Assembly: GCA_009760885.1 (NCBI GenBank)
Contig: CM019701.1
Span: 31,319,094 to 31,383,093, forward strand
DNA length: 64,000 nt
Source of the DNA: Achatina immaculata
Taxonomy: Eukaryota > Mollusca > Gastropoda > Stylommatophora > Achatinidae
Reading direction: 5' to 3'
Part shown: piece after piece, positions 11,882 through 24,500 of the stretch
Numbering within the stretch: the stretch's first letter is position 1
How the letters are laid out: each line of letters starts with the position of its first letter
Translations under genes and position numbers: made by a program
Notes under the pieces: generated by a model
Seen by the model: the letters and a program-made list of their open reading frames with translations, nothing else
Databases searched by the model: none
What the model was told of the DNA's origin: nothing

Positions 11882-11960
11882 TTGTGACGTTTCGGTGCGA
11901 GCCTTAATCATACAAAAACATACATGACGAAGAAATAGAGAGAGGAGATAAAATATAAAT
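11882..11960 (-). other. degenerate hammerhead-ribozyme-like segment of the Penelope 3' end
   Basis: The reverse complement contains ATGATTA, then AGGCTCGCACC, then GAAACGTC. This is the order of a hammerhead core (CUGANGA, stem II, GAAA, GUC). Penelope-like elements are known to carry hammerhead motifs in their terminal repeats. The core C3 and G8 are changed to A and U. I did not establish stems I and III, so this is a weak call. Confidence 0.3.
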
Positions 11961-12306
11961 TCACATGAATACTATTTAAAAGGAAAAAAAAAACTAAAAA
12001 AATTAAATAGAGTACTTAGCTGTAAATTGTAAAGTATGGCTTGTACGGCGGTGTGTCTCAGAAATGGATTTAGTAGAACGTGAAGACTGTTTAAATAGAG
12101 ACCTGTGATATGTGGTCGGTGGGTTGTAACTGGGGGTGGTGGATGGGGAACCGGGGAGGGGAGAGAAAGTAATACAATGTTGACCTAGGTAAGAGGAGTT
12201 GAAATAGATGACTGGGGAAGAGAGGTTGCAAAGTGATGCTGTGAGGTTTGACAAGTAAGAAGGAGTGGAGCTTAGTGGAGAGGTACTATAATGATTGAAG
12301 AGAATG

Positions 12307-14510
12307 TTAAGTGTAGCTGAACAGCGAGTTTAACCCACGTGGCTCCAACGTCTCATAATTTTGAATGCAGCGGTTCTGAAGCGCCAGCCGGCTTGTATCA
12401 TCTGCGTAACATTGTTTGATGGCTGTTACCAGAAAATCAGATTTGCCTCTGTGGTTAGGGCCATTGAAATGATTTGTGACCTGTTTCGAAGCATGCTGGG
12501 CGATGTCGTAAAGATGTTTTTGCATGCGATCCCCTAATCTGAGGCCAGTCTCACGTTATCCTGCATCTTTTGCAAACGATGACATATATCACATTCGCAT
12601 GTGAATCCCTCATGAAGAGTGAGGATAGTTTTGGGAAAGGTGATTGTTTTCGTTTCCCAGACTACCGGGCAGATAACGCAGCGGGGGCGGTTACATTTTC
12701 TGGTGCCAACATATGTAAGGCTCTGCTTCAAGTGGCTGTGGACGAGGATATCCTTAAGGTTTGGCTCATGTCTGTATGCCAACAGGGGTGGATCAGAGAA
12801 AATGTCGCGAGTGTCGGGGTCGAGTTGGATTAGCGGCAGATGACGATAAAGAATTTTCTTAACCATCTGACCATCCAGGTGGAAAGGCAGTACTAACTTA
12901 ACTCTGTCAGATGGAGTAACAGGCTTTTTCCTGAATACTTCTTTGCGGCTCACTAGCTGGATACGGTTGAAGGCTTCACGAAGGACATTTTCTGGGTAGT
13001 GGCGATGACGGAAAAATTCTAATAACTTGTTGGACTGATCTATAAAGTCCAAATTATCCTGACATATGCGGCTAAGACGGAGGATTTGGAAGTATGGGAT
13101 GTAGTTCTTACAGGCTTCAGGATGGGAAGAGGTGTAAAGCAAATATATGTGGCTGTCGGTGGGCTTGTAAAATACAGAGGTGACAAGCCTGTTTGTGCCA
13201 ATAGAAATTTTAATGTCTAAAAAGTTAACAGACTTGTCAGAAATTTCATAAGTGAATTTTATATTGTTATTGAGTGAGTTGGCGAATTCAATATTTTTTT
13301 TTTGGCTCTTCCTGTGGCATACTTGTGATTCCACTGCCATCATCGATGTACCTTTTATAGAATTCTGGAAGTCTGCCAGTGTAGGTTTCCCATAATTTGA
13401 CTTCTAGAAAGCCCATAAATAGACATGCATAACTGGGACCCATTTTCGTTTCCATGGCAACACCACTGATTTGCTCGAAGTATTCGCCGTTGAATTCGAA
13501 AGAATTTAGGTTTAGTACTAGCCATGTAAGTCTGATTATGGTGTCAGTGCTAGTGGTGGTGATAGGGTCTTGGTCGAGAAAATAGCTGAGTGCTAAGAGT
13601 CATGTGGGAGCAGACATCAAGGAGAAAGATGTGATATGTGTGGTGTTGAGAGAGTGTGATCGTATCAAAAGTTGTTAAGGTGTGGTTGGTATCTTTCAAA
13701 AAGGAGGGTAGTTTCTGTACTAGCGGCTGGAAAATGCTGTCCAAAAAGTCAGAAATGTGCTCAGTGGGGCATGACCACCCTGATACAATGGGACGTCCAG
13801 GGTTACCTGGTTTGTGGATTTTAGGAAGAAGATAGAAGGTAGGTGTCCCTAAACAGCTGTCCTTAATGTGAAGAGAAACAGGTTGGGGTGGAAGGCTACC
13901 TTCTCTAATCAGGTCTTTAATGGTTGCTTCCACTGTCATTATTTGAACGGGTAGCATCGTTTTTACTTGGGGAATATAATTTTATACTGCCGAGTTTGGA
14001 CATTCCTACCGCGATATATGAATCTTTTTTCCAAACTACGAGATTGCTGGTTTTATCTGCTGGTTTTATCACAATGTCCCTCCGACGCCGGAGTTTGGAC
14101 AATGCCCTGGAATCTCCCTTATTTAGATTAAAATGTCTAAGTGTTGGTGGTCGGAGGTTAAGGATCTCACGCCACGTCGTATCAATATACAGATCCAAAG
14201 CTTGGGAAGCCCTGGGGGAAGGTGTCCAGCTATATTTATGGTGGTCGTAATGTGTAAATGGGTTATTGGGGTCTTGTGTGAAATGGCTGGACTCTTTGTT
14301 GGCAAATTAATATTTAAGCCGCAGTCGGCGGTGGAACGGTTTAACATCGCGGAGTAAAAAATAGGGATCACATCGTGGGCGGATAGGAATAAAGTTCAGG
14401 CCTTTGGCGAGAACTAGTTTTTCATCATCAGAAAGGGGCAAGTCGGGGGGGGGGAAGAATACAGACGATATTAGAGGTTGGAGGAGGATGAGAAGGAGAG
14501 GGGGTATCAT
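12307..14510 (-). pseudogene. Penelope-like RT with GIY-YIG endonuclease, frameshifted
   Basis: Read on the minus strand in order. RRRRDIVIKPADKTSNLVVW (about 14,090-14,030) is the N-terminal RT motif of Penelope elements. FYLLPKIHKPGNPGRPIVSG lies at about 13,840-13,780. ISGVAMETKMGPSYACLFMG (motif B) lies near 13,450. YIDD (motif C) is intact at 13,351-13,340. SVNFLDIKISI lies near 13,210. CNRPRCVICP follows near 12,690, and ETGLRLGDRMQKHLYDIAQH (GIY-YIG nuclease) at about 12,545-12,490, reached through a frameshift. Motif A (LFLLDVCSHMTLST) is degraded. These enzymes prime reverse transcription at target DNA or chromosome ends. Several frameshifts make this copy inactive. Confidence 0.88.
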
Positions 14511-14741
14511 CTGAGGATGGGGGTGCGAGTACTTGAATATGCTGTGTAATCTGGGAAGGTTGGCCAGGGGGTGTTACAGGTGTCTGATGGTCAAGTGAGA
14601 TAGAAGTCTGTTGGTCAGGTGTAGCGGAAGAGGGGGGGGGGCTGATTGAAAGGTGGTTCACCTCTAGAAGTAGAAGAGACCGGCTGTGGTAGAAGTCGGT
14701 TAAGTTTATGTTCTTTGCCAAAGACATAGAACTGGTAAAGC

Positions 14742-14935
14742 TCTAGGTTTAGTGTCTTGTTACCGCAGTCTCTGAGAAAATCTGCTCTAGATTTATTATC
14801 TTGTTACCACAGATGGGAAACTCTGCTTTAGATTTAATGTCTTGGTACTTTACCCTAGTCTAAGAAACTTATCTCCAGATTTAGTGTCTTGATATCGTAT
14901 CATAGTCTGAGAAACTCTGCTCTAGATTTAGTGCT
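14742..14935. repeat. 44-bp minisatellite, distal block
   Basis: Degenerate units with TTTAGTGTCTTGTTACCGCA, continuing the array interrupted by the Penelope-like element. Confidence 0.85.
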
Positions 14936-16001
14936 GAAATAACTGCTCATTTTTCCATCTGTTGTCTTTATGCAGTATCTGTCCGATTTATTGTTTTTTA
15001 TAAATAAAACGACAACATAAACAATAACGAAAAGCATTCTAAAACAAATCTGTCAGGTCATAATTATAATGATTTGCTGCAGTTGACGATTACACCGCAT
15101 TTATCACAGTTATCATGTACGGTGTCGTATTGTGTATGTAATAGTGAATGTTTGTGAAGCTTATGTTCTAATACAAGTACACATGTGATCAACTTATGTT
15201 CTAATACAAGTACACATGTGTTCAACTTATGTTCTAATACAAGTACACATGTGATCAATTTTTGTTTGCCTTCTTAGCCTGTCTATTTACCATACACATC
15301 TGTTACATTGTTGTCTTGCACATTAATCCAAGCTGACCTTGTTCTTGCATTCATCATTTGTTCTACTAGACATGCTCAGCTTATAGGTGAGAGACAGTAT
15401 GCGGATAAGAAAATCTTGGAGATTGTAACGGATAAAATATCGTGGAATGTAATCATTTCTTATTAGTTAATGGAGATTCCGGGAAACTAATGTTGGTTGT
15501 CAGTCTAATATTGGTTTTAATCTCTATTCATGCTAGTCATACTCTTTGAATGTTTCATGGATTATATTACAGTGCCAACATATTCTTTCTCCATTTTCCC
15601 ATTTATTCGCTTTCTCATACTGCCATGAGATGTGTTTAAGAAAGGATGTGCATAATGTAGCTGACTCATAGACCAGAACAGCAACAAACATATAGAAAGT
15701 CTTGAAGCATTTGCTGCTATACGTTTACCCCATTAAGAAAATTACTTGGTGTCACAAGCCACGTTTTGCATCATCTCTCGTAATTAGATTTCTGGCTATG
15801 TGTTGATAGGATGAAAAAAAAGGACTGACAGAATTTTATCACATAAATAAACAGCCAAAGCTAAGAATAAAGACTGAAAATAAATATTAGAAAGACAAAA
15901 GTTATGGTAATAAGCAAGAAAAAAAAATCAAAATAATAATCAACTCTAAAGATAAATATCAGTGGATAAAACCTACAAGGAGGGATAAAGTTCCCTGCAC
16001 T
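14936..16001. other. no gene; small 33-bp repeat inside
   Basis: Non-coding AT-rich sequence. At about 15,140-15,255 a 33-bp unit with TATGTTCTAATACAAGTACA is repeated about three times. No exon was recognised. Confidence 0.5.
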
Positions 16002-16235
16002 ATGATGTATCACGTGCCGGACGGAACTATTAACAAGCTAATATTGTACTTCACTGGCTTCGCTATGAGATCCAGGATGTCAGAATACAGGACGAAGTGG
16101 ACTGAACTGCAGATGCAAGCTGCAATAGGCTGTAGAATATCTCCTATTCTGTTTGTACCGGCAATGCGGGTATTTCTTAAAGCAGTGAGAGGAACAGGAG
16201 AAGGTTCTCGCCTGGAAGACATGCTGTATGCCAGA
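16002..16235 (+). pseudogene. reverse transcriptase scrap
   Basis: The frame reads YFTGFAMRSRMSEYRTKWTE and then AAIGCRISPILFVPAMRVFL. This resembles the stretch up to RT motif B (G-C-x-I-S-P-I-L-F) of a LINE-type reverse transcriptase. No other RT motifs are present, so only a short fragment remains. It runs into a tandem repeat at 16,236. Confidence 0.5.
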
Positions 16236-16440
16236 ACTGAAAGAATTCACAGACGACAGGACAGCATGAAGAAGAAGAGAGATGGAAGTACGAAGGATAT
16301 TAACAAGATTGGACGACACGACAGTATTAAGAAGGAGAGAGATGGAAATATGAAGGATACTAACAAGAGCGGACGACAGGACAGTATTAAGAATAAGTGA
16401 GATGGAAATACGAAGGATACCAGCAAGGCTGGACAAGCTT
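16236..16440. repeat. 60-bp tandem repeat, about 3 units
   Basis: Units with GACGACAGGACAGCATGAAG and AGAGAGATGGAAGTACGAAG. The multiple-of-three period prolongs the RT-scrap frame to 132 codons. Confidence 0.85.
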
Positions 16441-17573
16441 GTCTTCTGGTGTCATATGAGCTTTAAGGCAAGAAAGTCTAGGAGCTTATCGCCAAGGAAG
16501 GGGAAAGCAGCAAAAGTGAAGTAGCTAACCAACAAATGTTAACAGACAAGGAAGAGTCTGTGAAAAAGTCTGGGAAGAAGGTATGAAAAATAGATGGAAA
16601 CTTTGGTCTTGGATTTTTATCTGTTATTCTGTTTTTATTTGTGATCCCCCCAAAAAGGCTTTTCGCTCAAATATTGGATTGTTGTATGTTCTTCATTTAT
16701 ATGCGATCATCTTGCTTTCTGCCATTCTTATTTCTATCCACTTTCCTCACTCTTTGAATATTTTTATAAAATGAAAAATACACCACAGTGTACCTTCATC
16801 ATGGCAACAACAGACACCTTCTTGTACTGTCTCAGTGGAGGGCAAGAATAGTTCGTGTTTGTGCTTCTCTCAGACTGTGTAGCACAGAAAATCGTCTAGC
16901 GTGATGCGATGGACAAACAAGAGCGACAACCGTGAAGCACAGTCCAGGACTTGGTTACACAAGAAAGAAACTTGAATCTACGGAACACACAGTCCAGGAC
17001 TTGGTTACACAAGAAAGAAGCTGGAATCTACAGCCAGGAACTTGGGTAAGTTATAGACATGAACTTCCGAGGTGTGTCTTGAGCCTCGTGAAGCGGTTAT
17101 AAACCAAAATCTCACAGACTTTTGGCAGCCATGACCCCGGGGGGGGGGGCCACCCATCTTATAGCTTTAGACCTATAAAAGGGCCGATGCGCTTGTCTGA
17201 GGGGGGGGGGGTTACTTCTCTGATGATCTGAGGAGTTATGTTGCTCTCTACAACAGAGATTTTCCTGCCTGTTGTAGAAACACGAACATTTAACAAAGGA
17301 TGCAGAAAAGAACAGCGAGGTCTTTGACATGTAGATATTTTAAAAGAATAATTCAAATTCTATGGACAGGAAAGAAGAAAGTATTAAATGAACTGAATTT
17401 GAAAAGATAAAGATGGAAAACATAAAAACCACACAGTTAAAATATCCCTCCCCCTGCATCAACAGAAATAATGAAAGCCATACTACAGGAAAAGTAGGAG
17501 GAAAGATGAAAGGCGTGGCTAGGTGGAAAGGGTGGGATTAATGTCACTTCGATGAACTTGTCTCTCACGTGGA
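16441..17573. other. upstream region of the FABP gene; small repeats only
   Basis: Holds two copies of a 56-bp unit (16,935-17,032, with CAGTCCAGGACTTGGTTACA) and two G-runs (about 17,139 and 17,202). A TATAAAAG also occurs at about 17,174 without a recognisable exon after it. No gene was recognised. Confidence 0.5.
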
Positions 17574-17581
17574 TATAAAAG
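17574..17581 (+). promoter_or_regulatory. TATA box, candidate promoter of the FABP gene
   Basis: TATAAAAG in the context GTGGATATAAAAGGGAGAC. A start about 30 bp downstream (near 17,604) would give a short 5' exon that ends at a good donor, GAG/GTAGGT, at 17,631. The position is 0.9 kb upstream of the initiating ATG. Inferred from the consensus only. Confidence 0.4.
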
Positions 17582-17603
17582 GGAGACTAAACACGGTTTC
17601 AAA

Positions 17604-17631
17604 AACACATTCGAGGCTCTACAATATTGAG
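17604..17631 (+). other. candidate non-coding first exon of the FABP gene
   Basis: A short stretch between the predicted start point and the donor GTAGGT at 17,632. It would join the acceptor at 18,449-18,450 (TTCATTCAG), removing an 819-bp intron. No coding content is expected. This depends on the TATA call. Confidence 0.3.
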
Positions 17632-17871
17632 GTAGGTAATGCATTTGTAATACATATTCTAATTAAATTGTTGGCACTCTTGGTACACCACAGAACAGAG
17701 TGATGTCAAATGTCTGAGTGCTATCAGGCGGAGCCAGTATCTTTCAAATATACACACACCGGCTGGAGGTCACACAAGGCTATGTTCTCTGAGTTTAAAA
17801 TGGATGTATACTACAGACATTCTTCACTCACAACCAGCATCTGGAAGTGGAGAAGATGGACGCCCGGCACT

Positions 17872-17975
17872 GTGGAGTATGGTAAAGAGAGATGTGAAGA
17901 CACTGCTGAATATGGTAAAGAGAGATGTGAAGACACTGTTGAATATGGTAAAGAGAGATGTGAAGACACTATGGA
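17872..17975. repeat. 33-bp tandem repeat, about 3 units
   Basis: GAATATGGTAAAGAGAGATG plus TGAAGACACTG, within the proposed 5' intron. It gives spurious open frames. Confidence 0.85.
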
Positions 17976-18462
17976 GCATGATAAAGTGTATATAAATGTG
18001 AAGACTCTGGTAACAAATGCAACATCTTGTAAGGACTGTACTGTCAACTGTCTAGAACAGGAACATCTGCTGTGTCAACAACCCAGGAAGACAGGAAGAG
18101 TACAATGTGGAAGTTAGAGGAAAGAAGAAAGCGAGGAGAGTAACGTAAGAAAATGTGTACATGAAAGATTTCATCTTGTTTCTCTTACTAATGTTAGTTG
18201 TTATTAGACTGTCTACTTGAACACTGACCATATACCCAACAACTGCAGCAACAATGAATACACGAACACTAACAGCAAACATGCTGATATCTGGAATATT
18301 CATACACGCCGAGACATATTATCATTACTTACAAATGTTATCTCATCTTCTCTAAAATCAAATACTTTGTGCAGTAACACGACGTCAGCTTGTAAATGTG
18401 ATATTCCCAGTACAGAAATAAATATTTTCCAAAAGTGACACTTCATTCAGCCAGCTGTAGCC

Positions 18463-18583
18463 ATGGTGGTTTGGTTTTCTGTGTTGTTGGTTGTTACGTC
18501 AGTCGTCCCGGACGCTATGTCAAGGTCGTCCTTACCTGATGCTGACACGGTCAGTGACTGGAATTTTGGAAACCATTTTATAG
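18463..18583 (+). CDS. FABP coding exon 1: signal peptide and pro-segment
   Basis: The ATG lies in a good context (GTAGCCATGG). The first residues, [18 protein letters not shown], have a hydrophobic core of about 12 residues followed by Pro-Asp-Ala, a plausible signal-peptidase site near residue 18 or shortly after. An acidic, hydrophilic stretch with [15 protein letters not shown] follows. The exon ends in phase 1 (ATAG/GTAAGG). The acceptor TTCATTCAG at 18,442-18,450 would open the exon 12 nt before the ATG. This exon is not part of the ancestral FABP layout; I link it to the barrel by splice phase, strand and reading frame, and a cDNA could still show otherwise. Confidence 0.65.
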
Positions 18584-21500
18584 GTAAGGTTTTGATTACA
18601 TGTGATCAATGTTTCTTATAAATGTTGGAGTCTGTGTGTAGTATGTTCAGCTCGTGAGCAGATATATTCGCAAAAACGTTTTGTGTGAAAATGTGAGTGG
18701 CAACTTCAAATTATACGTATAATTTAACTTTCAATGTATAGAAAAAGATACTAAAATGAGCAGCACGGTATATGTTAGAAAAAAATATATAGAATATATA
18801 ATATGCTCCTCGACTTACGATGACACATCCCTATATGCCTCTAAGGCATGACAGGATTACATTTACTTTTTACCTTTACTTACGGTGGGATTATGTTTCA
18901 GTGCAGCTCATCGTTAAGTCGAGTATTTCAGTGATATGTCAGACATATATTTAAATAAATAGCTACTGCCATTGAATAAGTAAACGATAAATCACTGCAA
19001 CTAAAAAGAGAGCCTGGAGTTAAAAGGCAAATTGCAGCAAAGATCAGAGGCAGACATGGGAGATTTGTGGGACATTTTATGAGAAGAGGGAAAATTGGAC
19101 CAAATTGTGGCAACTGGAAAAATTGAAGGAAGAAGAGACAGAGGAGGACAGAGAGAGAAGTTACTGGATGGTCTGTCAGTGTGGCTAGGAAGAAAGTCAC
19201 CGGCGGATCGCATAATCAAGTCTAAAGACAGAGAACTGTCACACAGCACGGCACTTGATTGATTGAACTAACTAAAAAAAACCAATAACAGACAAGTAAA
19301 TGAATGCACGATTATCCTATCAATAAATGTCGTACAGGACTTTACAAGACAACTTGATAAACAATACTTTGACTTGATTAGTCAAGGCTAATAGTGGTGC
19401 AGTGCATGTAGTCACATGTTTGTACAAGTACTCATCATTAATGTAATCAGCTGAAAGCATACTGATTCTGAAGAATGTTGTAAAGATTAGGACCAAGATT
19501 ATTTATAGAAAGGTGATGGTGACGGCTGCAGTGACAGTGTCATCTATTTGTCTTAAGTCTGCCTTCACAAGCAGGTATTCACATCAGAGATTTGCCTCAG
19601 ACATGGTCGGTCTCAAACATTTCAGAAAATTAACTTTTCACTTTCACATATTTATTCTGTTCGTCAGGTTTCACAAATGGAAATGCAGTCATTACTGATG
19701 CCGTATAGAAGCTGCTCTTTTCCATTTGTCATTTTTCCAAAATGTATAGACAGTGTAATACCAGAGATCAGATATGCTGAAGACACAGTATTACTGTCCA
19801 CAACACACACAAAAAAGAATGGAAAAACTAACTATATAATATTTATATCTGAAAGTTTACCCATCACAGTACTTGAGAGAAACGTCCCGTGAATCCCAAG
19901 TTTACCCATCACAGTACCTGAGAGAAACGTTCGATGAATCCCAAGTTTACCCATCACAGTACTTGAGAGAAACGTTCCATGAATCCCAAGTTTACCCATC
20001 ACAGTACTTGAGAGAAACGTCCCGTGAATCCAAAGTTTACGTACCACAGTACATGAGAGAAACCAACGTGCACCCCAGGTTCAACCTCTGGCTTCACATA
20101 CCAATATGCCAAGTGAAGAAAAATCACTATCAGGAGTCTGTACTCAACACACGTAAGACAATACACCGGTTATATTGATGAAATAAGCTCGTGATACAAA
20201 TATATGAGGTTTAATTCACACAAAACCTAACCAGAACGCATATATATATATGGGTAAATCTAGGGAGACCATCATCAACCCAGTGCTTCACAGGTGGTGG
20301 ATGGTGAAAGTCCTCCAGATATGGAGGATCCTGTGAATAAGGAGTTGTCCAAATAAGCAGGCGCAGACCAACTGGCGATAGACTCAGAGAGCGAGGTGGG
20401 GTAGTAGGTGGCTCTACTACTCCTATAAAGTGCCTCAGGTGCTCAGTGAAGGGAATACCAGGCGGGTAAGAAGCGCCTTAAAACCTCTCGCTCCCGCTGC
20501 CTTGCGGGTAGGACAGGGAGTCCACAGGCTAACGGAGAGTCCGTACACAAACCGACAGAAGGCAACGGGAAACCACTGTTGTAGTTCCCAAGAATAGTTA
20601 TGCTTGAACAGAATAATCAATTCATCATGAACGACGTTAATGGATGTTCCTCTGGAACAGCCTCTTCCGGTAGGGCAGCTCACGAGCCACAGGTGAGGCC
20701 AGATCGTCATCAAGCTACTGGTGGCAAAACTAATAATCATCAAGCTACTGGTGGCAAAACTAACAAGTTCAAAATAGCAACATGGAATGTTAGAACTTTA
20801 TTCCAGGCTGGAAAATTAGAAAATGTAAAGATGGAAATGGAAAGGATGAAGATCAACATATTAGGAATGAGTGAAGTTAGATGGACAAGTGCAGGGAAGA
20901 TAAACTCTGATAAATATACAATAATATATTCAGGAAGTGAGAAACATGAACGAGGAGTAGGAATAATATTTGACGAACAAACAGCAAGGACAATTGTAGG
21001 ATATTTGAACATCTCAGACCGAGTCCTGCTAGCCCAACTGAAAGGACAACCAATAAACATAAATATTTTACAAGCGTACGCTCCAACATCTGAAAGCTCT
21101 GGAGAAGATGTACATCTATTTTATAATGACATAGAGACAGCACTAAAACACACAAAGGCACATGAAGTTACCATAGTCATGGGAGATTTTAATGCCAAAG
21201 TTGGTAAAGGAAGAACTTCAGACATCGTTAGTGACTATGGACTGGGGGAGAGGAATGATAGAGGTTATAAATTAATTGAATGGGCAAGAATACACAGCAT
21301 GGTTGTAGGAAACACCTGGTTTAAACAACATCCCCGAAGACTGGCAACGTGGTGCAGCCCAGACAAAAAGACTATTAACCAGATAGACTACGTATTAATC
21401 AACAAACGATTCCGCAATGCATTACTGACAACAAAAACCATGCCAGGAGCTGACTACAATAGTGACCATGATCCACTCTGTGGAAAAGTTAGAATAAAGC

Positions 21501-24500
21501 TAAAGAAAGCAGGCAGAAAAGTGAGAAACATCAAACTGAATACAGAACTTCTTAAAAATGACCAAGAACTGCCAGAACAATACAAAGTTATTATAACAAA
21601 TAAATACAATGCAATAGCAAAGATAAACAGTACAGATGAACAATAGGCAATATTAAGAGATTCTATCCACCAAACTGTTAAGGAGATAATACCACTGAAA
21701 AAAGAAGCCTCTAAAAATAAATGGATGACAGACGACATCTTAGGACTGATGGACAAGAGGAGGAGGAGTAAAAATAACGAGGAAAAATATAGCAAGATAA
21801 ATAAAGAAATAAGACGCAAATGCAGAGAAGGAAAAGAAGTGTGGTTCAATGAAAAGTGCAGACAGATAGAGGACTCTCATAATAAAGACAGCAAAAACAT
21901 GCACAAACGAATTAATGAACTCACAGGCAGGAAAGCAAAATATACCACGGGATGCCTGAAATTGAAAGAAGGTAAAATGTTAATGGAAAAAGAAGACATT
22001 GTGGACAGGTGGACAGAGTATATCGGTGAGCTATATGGAGGAGAAAGACCAGAATTAACACCAGATACTGAAAACTGTGATGGACCGCCAATACTTGAAG
22101 ATGAAATCATAGATGCCATCAAACACATGAAGAAAGGAAAAGCGACTGAGCCTGACAATATAACAATAGAAGAAATAGAGGCACTAGAGGAGAGAGGAAT
22201 AAAAATAATAACCAAGTTACTGAATGACATTTGCAACAGTGGTTATATTCCCAGTGACCTGATTAAATCCATGTTTATAGCACTATCAAAGAACCAGGTG
22301 CAAAGGAATGTGACGACCACCGGACTATCAGCCTCTCATGTCACATAACGAAGCTACTTCTGAGAATAATTATGTGAAGAACAAGGACAAAGATAAAAAT
22401 GGAAATAGCAGATGAACAGTTTGGATTTGTTGAAGGAAAGGGAACACACAATGCCATTTATGCTTTACGAACACTAACAGAAAGTGCTTTAGAGGTACAG
22501 AAAGATCTCTACTTATGCTTCATTGATTACACCAAGGCATTTGACAAGGTGAAACATAATGAAATTATTAAAATGCTTGAAGACATCAGTATAGACGGCA
22601 AAGACCTGAGGATTGTAAAACATCTATACTGGCAGCAAGAATCAGCAATTCGAGTTGAAAATAGAATTGGAAAATATCAACCTATAAAACAAGGGGTGCG
22701 ACAAGGATGTGTACTATCTCCAGACCTTTTTTCTCTGTATAGCGAGAATATTCTAAGAACAATCATCACAGAACCAGGCATAAAAATTGGAGGATACAAT
22801 ATTAACAACCTTCGGTATGCTGACGACACAGTACTGATAGCTGAGAACCAACAAGACCTGCAAAATCTCTTGGATAAAGTCGCCAAAGAAAGTGAACAGA
22901 AAGGCCTTACTTTGAACATCAAAAAGACAGAGACTATGGTTATATCTAAGAAACAGAATCCACCAGCATGCAGTATTAAATTAAACGGAACTATTCTAAA
23001 GCAGGTGCAGAAATTCAAATACCTTGGAGTAGTAATAACTTCAGATGGGAAATGCAAACCAGAAATTAGGAACAGAATAGGCCAAGCAAAGACTGCATTT
23101 CAGAGAATGAGAAACATATTAACTAACACATCTTTATCAATGAATGTTAGAAAACGAGTCCTAAAATGCTATATTGAACCTATCTTGTTATATGGAAGTG
23201 AATCATGGACAATAGGGCAAAAATCATTGGAAGCAGCAGAAATGTGGTTTATTAGAAGAATGTTGCGAATCCCCTGGACAGCAAAAATAACTAATGAAGA
23301 ATGTAGGAGAAGAGCTGGAGAGACAAAAAAACCTTGTCAAAAAGATAAGAGAGAGACAATGTACTTTCATAGGACATGCAATGAGAAGAGGGGGCATTGA
23401 AACTATTATAACAACAGGAAAAATAGAAGGAAGAAGATCAAGAGGAAGACCAAGAGAAATGATGCTGGACAGTCTGACAGGATGGTGTGAGAGGAGATTA
23501 CCAACTGAGCTGATGGCCTGCATGAAGGATCGAGTACTCTGGAGAAGCATAATAGCCAACGCCAGTCGGCACGGCACCTGATGATGATGATGACGATGAT
23601 ATATATATATATATATATATATAGTAAACTGACATATCAACAATAATATTAACGAGCGTAGCATGGAACAAACGCTAGTACAAAACGACAAGCACGGTTA
23701 CAACACCATCAAATCTCTGGTTTTCTGTAGCATCAAAATATAAGGACCTGAAACATACAACAAGTACAAACTCATGGCTGTCTCAACATCTTGTGTCTCC
23801 TCTAAACCAACAGTGCATCAGCACTCTATCTTCAGTAGATTCTCCTCACATTATAGTGTACTAGCACTCTATCTTCAATAGATTCTCCTCACATTATAGT
23901 GTACTAGCACTCTATCTTCAATAGATTCACATCACATTATAATGTACTAGCACTCTATCTTCAATAGATTCTCTCACATTATAATGTATTAGCACTCTAT
24001 CTTCAATAGATTATCTTCACATTATAATGTACTAGCACTCTATCTTCAATAGATTATCTTCACATTATAGTGTACTAGAACTCTATCTTCAATAGATTCT
24101 CCTCACATTATAGTGCACTAACAATCTTCAATAGATTCTCTTCACATTATAGTATACTAGCACTCTATCTTCAATAGATGATTCTCCTCACATTATAGTG
24201 TACTAGCAATCTTCAATAGATTCGTTTCACATTATAGTGCACTAGCACTCTATCTTCAATAGATTCTCTTCACATTATAGTGCACTTACACTCTATCTTC
24301 AGTAGATTCTCTTCATCCTGAATGTTCACTACTAAATTGCCACGAGACTTAGAAACATATATGGATAGCAGCTGTCAACAACACACATTGATGAATTTCC
24401 ACATTGCATAAGTAATGGAAATAAGCATACGTCCAATTCGATCTACGCAAATGAAGCATTAAATATGAAGGCAAAAATGTGAATCACAAATGAAAGCACA

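Larger units (their letters stand above)
11827..14741 (-). mobile_element. Penelope-like retroelement, about 2.9 kb, inserted in the 44-bp minisatellite
   Basis: The minus-strand coding region has Penelope-specific RT motifs and a GIY-YIG endonuclease. The insertion edges read GCTCTAAATTTAG on the left and GCTCTAGGTTTAG on the right. This fits a target duplication of about 13 bp, although the repeat itself could produce it. The 3' end (11,880-11,960) is shared with fragments at 56.86-57.29 kb and 63.2-63.4 kb. Confidence 0.85.
20251..23606 (+). mobile_element. RTE-type retrotransposon, family B copy 1, nearly full length (3.36 kb)
   Basis: A 5' untranslated region of about 350 bp is followed by an endonuclease, an RT and a C-terminal region. 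The element ends in CGGCACCTGATGATGATGAT, the (TGA)n tail expected of RTE, and is followed by (AT)n. Only one in-frame stop and about two frameshifts separate it from an open reading frame, so it is the youngest-looking retrotransposon here. It lies in sense orientation in FABP intron 2. A truncated inverted copy is at 48,517-49,335. Confidence 0.88.

Noticed and set aside
12570..14357. Several + strand ORFs of 74-108 codons
   Set aside because: Antisense shadows of the Penelope-like RT and endonuclease.
17174..17181. Second TATAAAAG as the FABP promoter
   Set aside because: No donor or exon-like sequence follows at the right distance. The 17,574 box is closer to the coding start and is followed by a donor.
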